Source: Fusibacter sp. A1
GTDB lineage: Bacteria > Bacillota > Clostridia > Peptostreptococcales > Acidaminobacteraceae
NCBI RefSeq assembly: GCF_004125825.1
Contig: NZ_QQWI01000006.1
Coordinates: 124,001-188,000, forward strand
Length of the DNA: 64,000 bases
Direction: 5' to 3'
The notes under the pieces were generated by a model. The model saw only the letters and a program-made list of their open reading frames with translations. It was not told the DNA's origin and did no database searches. Shown one piece after another: positions 59,484 to 64,000 of this stretch; positions within the stretch are counted from its first letter, which is position 1, and each line of letters starts with the position of its first letter. Made by a program: the position numbers and the translations under genes.

Positions 59484-60716
59484 TTAGTTTCTGAAATCAC
59501 TTGGTGATTTTCCGTAAAAACGCTTAAAGCATTTACTGAAATAGCCTGCGTCCACATAGCCTACACGCTGTGCGATCGTACTCAATTTACTGTCCTTCAA
59601 CGCTATCATCTCTTTCGCTTTTTCCATCCTCAGTTTCAGCACATAATCGGAAATCGTCATTCCTGTTTCCGATTTGAACATGCTTCTTAGGTAAGTTTGA
59701 TTGACCAGCAGCTCCTTAGACATATCCGACATATTGAAAAAAGGATCCTGGTATTCCCTGAGGATATAGCCTTTCACATCATCCGCGATTTTTTTCGATC
59801 TGCTGACATATTCATCATTGATGTAATTGACGCCGTGTCCCCTACCGACCTTTGACTTATGGTTAAGCGCGCTCACCGATTCCTCATAAGAGGTGACGAT
59901 GCCGTCAAGTCCTGAATGTATTCCACCTATACCAATCGAGACATTCAGGTTCAGTCGAGTCTCGATGATATCCACCACCCGTTTAAAATCATCGATATCC
60001 ACTTCTTCATCAGGAGTCTCATTAAGACAGGCCATGACAAGCATCCTTCCATCGTAGTCGGTAAAGCTGAATCTTCTGTCCCCTTCGTCGATCAGGTCTT
60101 CGATAATGGTACCGACAGATTGTTTCCACGACATTTCCCTATCAAAATCCACATCTGAGCCAAGGCCTGATTCGATGGCTATCGCCACCACCCTGAACTT
60201 CTTACTCTTATGCACCCACTGGCTAACGACAGGAAGCAGGGCGTCGTCACTCTCTTTTACATGCTTGCCGTAGATCAGGCTTCTAAAATAATGCTCGCGC
60301 TTGATATACACATCATCTTTTTTAGGTACGCCCTTTGCACCATGTTCATGGTATTGCTGCAAGGACAAAAGTGTGACGATCAGCTCTTCCTTTTCAAACG
60401 GCTTGACGATATAATCCGATACCCCTAACCTTACGGCTTTTCTGGCATACTCGAACTCGCTATGGCCTGTGATCAGCACCACCGATGTCAAGGGGAGCTG
60501 TTCCTTTAACGCTTCAGTAAAATCGAGGCCGTTCATATAGGGCATGTTGATGTCAGACAGGACGATATCGGGCTTATGTTTGATCGCCAGATTCAAGGCA
60601 TCGGCACCATTGTTTGCTTCACAGACAAGTTCAAAGCCATAAGACGGCCAGTCGATGGTCTGTTTCAAATAATCTAAAAATACAGGCATGTCATCCACTA
60701 TCATGACCTTAAGCAT
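59484..60716 (-). CDS. YesN-like response regulator (receiver + AraC HTH)
   Basis: A 410-residue regulator. Receiver domain with phosphoacceptor Asp in DIVLSDINMPYMNG (about residue 55) and a C-terminal AraC double-HTH with VGYVDAGYFSKCFKRFYG. I start at ATG 60716: the GTG at 60725 abuts its GGAG. Partner is the overlapping YesM-type kinase. Expected target: the sugar transporter next to it. Confidence 0.93.
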   Translation of the reverse strand: MLKVMIVDDMPVFLDYLKQTIDWPSYGFELVCEANNGADALNLAIKHKPDIVLSDINMPYMNGLDFTEALKEQLPLTSVVLITGHSEFEYARKAVRLGVSDYIVKPFEKEELIVTLLSLQQYHEHGAKGVPKKDDVYIKREHYFRSLIYGKHVKESDDALLPVVSQWVHKSKKFRVVAIAIESGLGSDVDFDREMSWKQSVGTIIEDLIDEGDRRFSFTDYDGRMLVMACLNETPDEEVDIDDFKRVVDIIETRLNLNVSIGIGGIHSGLDGIVTSYEESVSALNHKSKVGRGHGVNYINDEYVSRSKKIADDVKGYILREYQDPFFNMSDMSKELLVNQTYLRSMFKSETGMTISDYVLKLRMEKAKEMIALKDSKLSTIAQRVGYVDAGYFSKCFKRFYGKSPSDFRN

Positions 60717-62508
60717 CCTTCTCACTCCTTTTTATTGTAATGACCACCGTCGTACCGACGCCGGTCTCGCTTTCAATTTTCAAATGACAGGTCTCACCTA
60801 GAAGCAGCCGCAACCGTTCTCGGACATTGATGATACCAAAATGCTTTGTACCGTCAAAGTGAATCATCTGCTTATTGTCATCTTCAGGTTCCGACTGTTC
60901 AAGCACTCTGTTTAACACACGCAGCCTGTCCTTTTCGATTCCTATGCCGTTGTCTTTGATCATCAGTACAAAATCGTCAGAGGTGTGTCCCGATATGATT
61001 TCAAGCTCGCCCTGACCGTCCTTGTACTTCAACCCATGATAGATTGCATTTTCTACAAAGGGCTGAAGGCTTAGTTTTGGAACAAACATCTCCAACATCT
61101 CCTCTTCCACATCTATGTTGTAGGAAAACATATCCTCATACCTGATATTTTGGATCGTCAGGTAGTCTTCCACAATGCGTAGTTCGTCTCTAAGTCGTAT
61201 CTGATCGGCACCACCTGACAGGGACTGCTTGTAAAAGTCGGCGAGTGTCATCGTCGCCCTTTTTGCTTTCTTATTTTGCTTCATTTCAATCAGTTTCATG
61301 ATGATATCCAGCGTGTTATACAAGAAATGGGGCTTGATCTGTTCCTGAATAAGCGCAAGCTCGTAATGCCGCTTTCTTTCTTCCTCCTGTGAAATACGGA
61401 TGAGAAGCTCTTCGATCTTACTGCTCATCGTATTGAAGCTCTTAGCAAAGAGACCCAGCTCATCACTGCTTGTCACCTGGATCCTATGGGTGAAATCTCC
61501 GCTCGAGACGACTTCGACCCCCTTTTTTAACAGTAGGATCGGTCGTGTGATCCAGTGATTCACAAAATAAGACAGCATGACTACAAGCAGGATGATCGAT
61601 GCCAGCATCACCGCTGTAAGTACGATCAGATTTGTCATATCTGCTGTGAACGATTTTAAGTCACCCACAGCGACCAAGGTCCAAGGAAGCTTGTCCAGCT
61701 GATTTTTTGCGAACATGCTCGTGCTTGAAGTCCCTTTTATCAGATTATGGCTGGCACCCTTTAGATTCATAAAGACTAAAAGATCCTTGTCTGCCACCTT
61801 GTCGAACAACTTCTCCTTTTTCACAGAGGATACGATCTGATACGAGTCATCCACAAGCATGTATTCCACGAGCTCCTGCTCAAAGCCTGAGGAGAGAGTT
61901 TTCTCACTGATGTTGATAAAGAGATAGCCTATGGTCTTTCCCGTATTGATATTCCATACTTTCTTCCCTAATGTGACCACTGCCTCTTCTCCACTCAGCG
62001 TCATCCAAGACCTCCGCTGCATGTCAAACCACAGGTTGGTTCCAGCCGAATCAGCGACATGGTCGATCAGCGTCTGCTTTCCAAGTAAAGGATAGTCCTT
62101 CACCAGTTCGATATCGGAATAATAGATCCGATTCGATGTATCGATAAAGGCGATCGATTCGACATCCTTGAAGATCAGCTTTGAATAGGCTAGTTCGTTG
62201 GATAACAGACTATACATTTTGACATCCTCAGACAAAACACCATCTGCAGAAATGTTGTTCACCAGGTTGTTGATGCTGATCGTCAAGTAGGTAGCCGCAT
62301 TTTCCGCCTGTTCCAGTACGTCATCCACTCGTTCTGAGATGACGGATGTGCTGTCTACCATGCTTAAAAGGCTTCTGTTGACAATGGAATCCCTGTAAAG
62401 CTTCCCTGATAACATGGCAAAGGCGATCATGGGTAGGATCATAAGCGGAAGGTACAAATAGGTCAATTTCTTTTTTAAACTCATTCTTCTATGGTTTTTA
62501 AAGGTCAA
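60709..62508 (-). CDS. YesM-like sensor histidine kinase, likely TTG start
   Basis: A roughly 599-residue membrane kinase: two helices flank an extracellular sensor, then HAMP, a HisKA_7TM-type His site in EQIKPHFLYNTLD and an ATPase domain with DNGIGIE and INVRERL. I prefer TTG at 62508, which has AAGGAG six bases upstream; GTG at 62553 and ATG at 62484 lack ribosome sites. Overlaps the regulator gene. Confidence 0.88.
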   Translation of the reverse strand: MTFKNHRRMSLKKKLTYLYLPLMILPMIAFAMLSGKLYRDSIVNRSLLSMVDSTSVISERVDDVLEQAENAATYLTISINNLVNNISADGVLSEDVKMYSLLSNELAYSKLIFKDVESIAFIDTSNRIYYSDIELVKDYPLLGKQTLIDHVADSAGTNLWFDMQRRSWMTLSGEEAVVTLGKKVWNINTGKTIGYLFINISEKTLSSGFEQELVEYMLVDDSYQIVSSVKKEKLFDKVADKDLLVFMNLKGASHNLIKGTSSTSMFAKNQLDKLPWTLVAVGDLKSFTADMTNLIVLTAVMLASIILLVVMLSYFVNHWITRPILLLKKGVEVVSSGDFTHRIQVTSSDELGLFAKSFNTMSSKIEELLIRISQEEERKRHYELALIQEQIKPHFLYNTLDIIMKLIEMKQNKKAKRATMTLADFYKQSLSGGADQIRLRDELRIVEDYLTIQNIRYEDMFSYNIDVEEEMLEMFVPKLSLQPFVENAIYHGLKYKDGQGELEIISGHTSDDFVLMIKDNGIGIEKDRLRVLNRVLEQSEPEDDNKQMIHFDGTKHFGIINVRERLRLLLGETCHLKIESETGVGTTVVITIKRSEKDA

Positions 62509-62601
62509 TGTAGGCTCCTTATCTATCGACGGTTCATGATGTAAATTTCTCACTTGACTATTAAACCACTATTTATTTTTTATTTCCAGTGCCTATTTTC
62601 A

Positions 62602-62659
62602 AATTGTCTGACAATTCGTCTTAACTATGCTTGACATAAAATTTCAAAAGTGATTAAAT
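62602..62659 (+). promoter_or_regulatory. Promoter and palindrome upstream of the TetR gene
   Basis: TTGACA (62631-62636), 17-base spacer, TTAAAT (62654-62659). Upstream is AATTGTC-T-GACAATT (62602-62616), a perfect inverted repeat and candidate operator. A further GGAAACC / GGTTTCC hairpin (62668-62695) lies in the leader. Confidence 0.5.
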
Positions 62660-62729
62660 AAAACACAGGAAACCAGAAATTGAATTCGGGTTTCCATTCG
62701 GAGTTTGACTATTCAAAAGGAGCAGATCA

Positions 62730-63305
62730 ATGGAGTTGAGAGAACGAATATTAGAAGCGGCAACCGCTGAATTTAATGAAAAAGGTATCAAATTCACACT
62801 TGCAGACATCAGCAAATCGATTGGCATCAGCAAAAAGACCATCTATACCATCTTCAGCGGTAAAGAAGAACTTCTTTACGCAATGATAGACAGTGGTTTT
62901 GCCAGTATAAAAAAAGCGGAATCCGACATACTCGCAGATACCGGACTCACTACGCTTCAAAAAATCAGACAGATCATCATCGTTCAACCCGAACCCTTTC
63001 ATACGATCGACTTCAAGCAGTTTGCTTCCATCAACGAGAAGTACCCAAAACTCTATAAGGAAATACGTCGTAGAATTGAAAGCGAATGGGATCCGACCAT
63101 TCAACTTCTCGAACTAGGCATGAAAGAAGGATGCATAAAAAAAGTATGCCTACCTGTACTTAAAGTAATGATCGAAGCCAGTATCGAACACTTTCTTGAC
63201 AGCAAGGTCATTCAAAGTGATGAAATAGGTTATGAATTCGCACTACAGCAAATGATGGATATTCTGATGGCAGGTATTCAAACCACTGAGGAGGAAGTAG
63301 CATGA
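62730..63305 (+). CDS. TetR-family regulator
   Basis: A 191-residue regulator; HTH in the first 45 residues (TLADISKSIGISKKTIYTIFSGKEELLY), ligand domain behind. AAAGGAG precedes the ATG. Stop overlaps the start of the transporter gene (ATGA), which it presumably controls. Confidence 0.9.
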   Translation: MELRERILEAATAEFNEKGIKFTLADISKSIGISKKTIYTIFSGKEELLYAMIDSGFASIKKAESDILADTGLTTLQKIRQIIIVQPEPFHTIDFKQFASINEKYPKLYKEIRRRIESEWDPTIQLLELGMKEGCIKKVCLPVLKVMIEASIEHFLDSKVIQSDEIGYEFALQQMMDILMAGIQTTEEEVA

Positions 63306-64000
63306 AACTGACGGGCAGAGAAAAAACAGCCTATGGCATCGGAGCTATAGGAAAAGACATGGTCTATTCTTTAGTTGCGGGATTTTTGATGTACTATTAC
63401 AATGCGGTACTCGGGATAAGCGCTACATTTATCGGAGTCTTATTCATGGCCGCAAGGGTTTTTGACGCCTTTAACGATCCGATCATGGGCATCATCGTTG
63501 AAAAGACCCATACACCGATTGGAAAATTCAGACCATGGCTCATCATAGGTACCCTTTTAAACGCAATCATCTTAATCGCGATGTTCAGGGTTCCCGCGTC
63601 GCTTTCGGGGTCTTCGCTTTTGATCTATACCTCTGTCGCCTATTTGCTTTGGGGCATGACCTACACGATTATGGATATTCCCTACTGGTCGATGATTCCG
63701 GCGATAACCGAGCACGGCAAAGACAGAGAGAACATCTCCGTTATCGCAAGAAGCTGCGCGGGACTCGGATTCGCCGTACCTGTCGCTCTGACCATGGTAC
63801 TTGTCCCTTTACTGGGTGCGGGTAGCGAGCGCGAGGGCTTTGCTAAACTTGCGCTAATCATCGCCGCGCTTTTCATCGTGACGATTTCGATCACCGCGGC
63901 ATATGTCAAAGAAAAAGTAAAACTAAAAGTCAAAGCACCTTCGATCAGGGAAATGATAGGATCATTGATGAAAAACGACCAGGCTCTTGTTGTGGTGGTC
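63302..64000 (+). CDS. GPH-family sugar:cation symporter, partial
   Basis: The first 233 residues of a major-facilitator-type glycoside-pentoside-hexuronide symporter, running past the window. Typical features: FDAFNDPIMGIIVEKT near residue 60 and KFRPWLIIGT. At least six helices are seen. It may move a glycoside with Na+ or H+; sugar unknown. ATG overlaps the TetR stop. Confidence 0.88.
   Translation, partial: MKLTGREKTAYGIGAIGKDMVYSLVAGFLMYYYNAVLGISATFIGVLFMAARVFDAFNDPIMGIIVEKTHTPIGKFRPWLIIGTLLNAIILIAMFRVPASLSGSSLLIYTSVAYLLWGMTYTIMDIPYWSMIPAITEHGKDRENISVIARSCAGLGFAVPVALTMVLVPLLGAGSEREGFAKLALIIAALFIVTISITAAYVKEKVKLKVKAPSIREMIGSLMKNDQALVVVV

Noticed and set aside
1..64000. Prophage or insertion sequence
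   Set aside because: No integrase, transposase or phage structural gene seen; gene order and codon use look even.

Overview
The window looks like chromosomal DNA from an anaerobic Gram-positive bacterium of the class Clostridia (Firmicutes). The evidence is a T-box leader controlling argS, strong AGGAGG-type ribosome binding sites, an SLH-domain surface protein, lipoprotein binding proteins, YesM/YesN sensors and a large Mrp/complex-I-like ferredoxin complex typical of fermenters. Genus cannot be fixed from the sequence alone; a Fusibacter-like lineage is a guess. I see no rRNA, tRNA, CRISPR array, phage or transposase.

Layout. 1-11 kb is housekeeping and small accessory genes: NUDIX hydrolase, cysteine-cluster protein, CDF metal transporter, metallophosphoesterase, ABC-F ATPase, an ACP-like protein without the usual serine, an RTX-type calcium-binding protein, a PadR-controlled pair of half-size permeases, class II aldolase, and argS behind a T-box whose likely specifier is AGG (Arg). 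11.4-14.2 kb is a three-gene operon: class I amidotransferase, D-Ala-D-Ala-ligase-like ATP-grasp enzyme and an M20-like protein with lost metal ligands. The last two are separated only by a -1 frame change at an A7 run. 14.3-17.4 kb holds a branched-chain-type binding lipoprotein, broken by a second -1 frame change at a T7 run, and a dCACHE histidine kinase. 17.5-25.7 kb has a DEAD-box helicase, a diguanylate cyclase, small proteins, an ArsC/Spx-like protein, and an exported pair: SLH-thioredoxin and a glycosidase-amidase fusion.

25.8-39.4 kb is one tightly coupled minus-strand operon of 15 genes: an ArsR-type regulator, Mrp subunits E, F, G, a DUF4040 (MbhD-like) subunit, B, C and D, a second antiporter-like subunit, complex-I-like H, B, C and D subunits, two tandem NuoI-GltD fusion flavoproteins and an unrecognised Rossmann-fold protein. 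The gene order follows archaeal Mbx/Mbh complexes, but the large subunit keeps only one cysteine of each NiFe pair and there is no stand-alone NuoI. The best reading is an ion-pumping ferredoxin:NAD(P) oxidoreductase rather than a hydrogenase.

39.5-42.3 kb has a MITE-like inverted repeat, a drug/metabolite exporter, CorA and a membrane protein of unknown function. 42.3-62.5 kb is a galactose/galactoside regulon: mglBAC uptake, Leloir enzymes galK, galE, galT and galM, a GH42 beta-galactosidase, a LacI-type repressor, a GH36 alpha-galactosidase, a MalEFG-type ABC transporter, and a YesN/YesM two-component system. Direct AGTAAA-type repeats flank the repressor gene on both sides. The window ends with a TetR regulator overlapping the start of a GPH-type sugar symporter that runs off the end.
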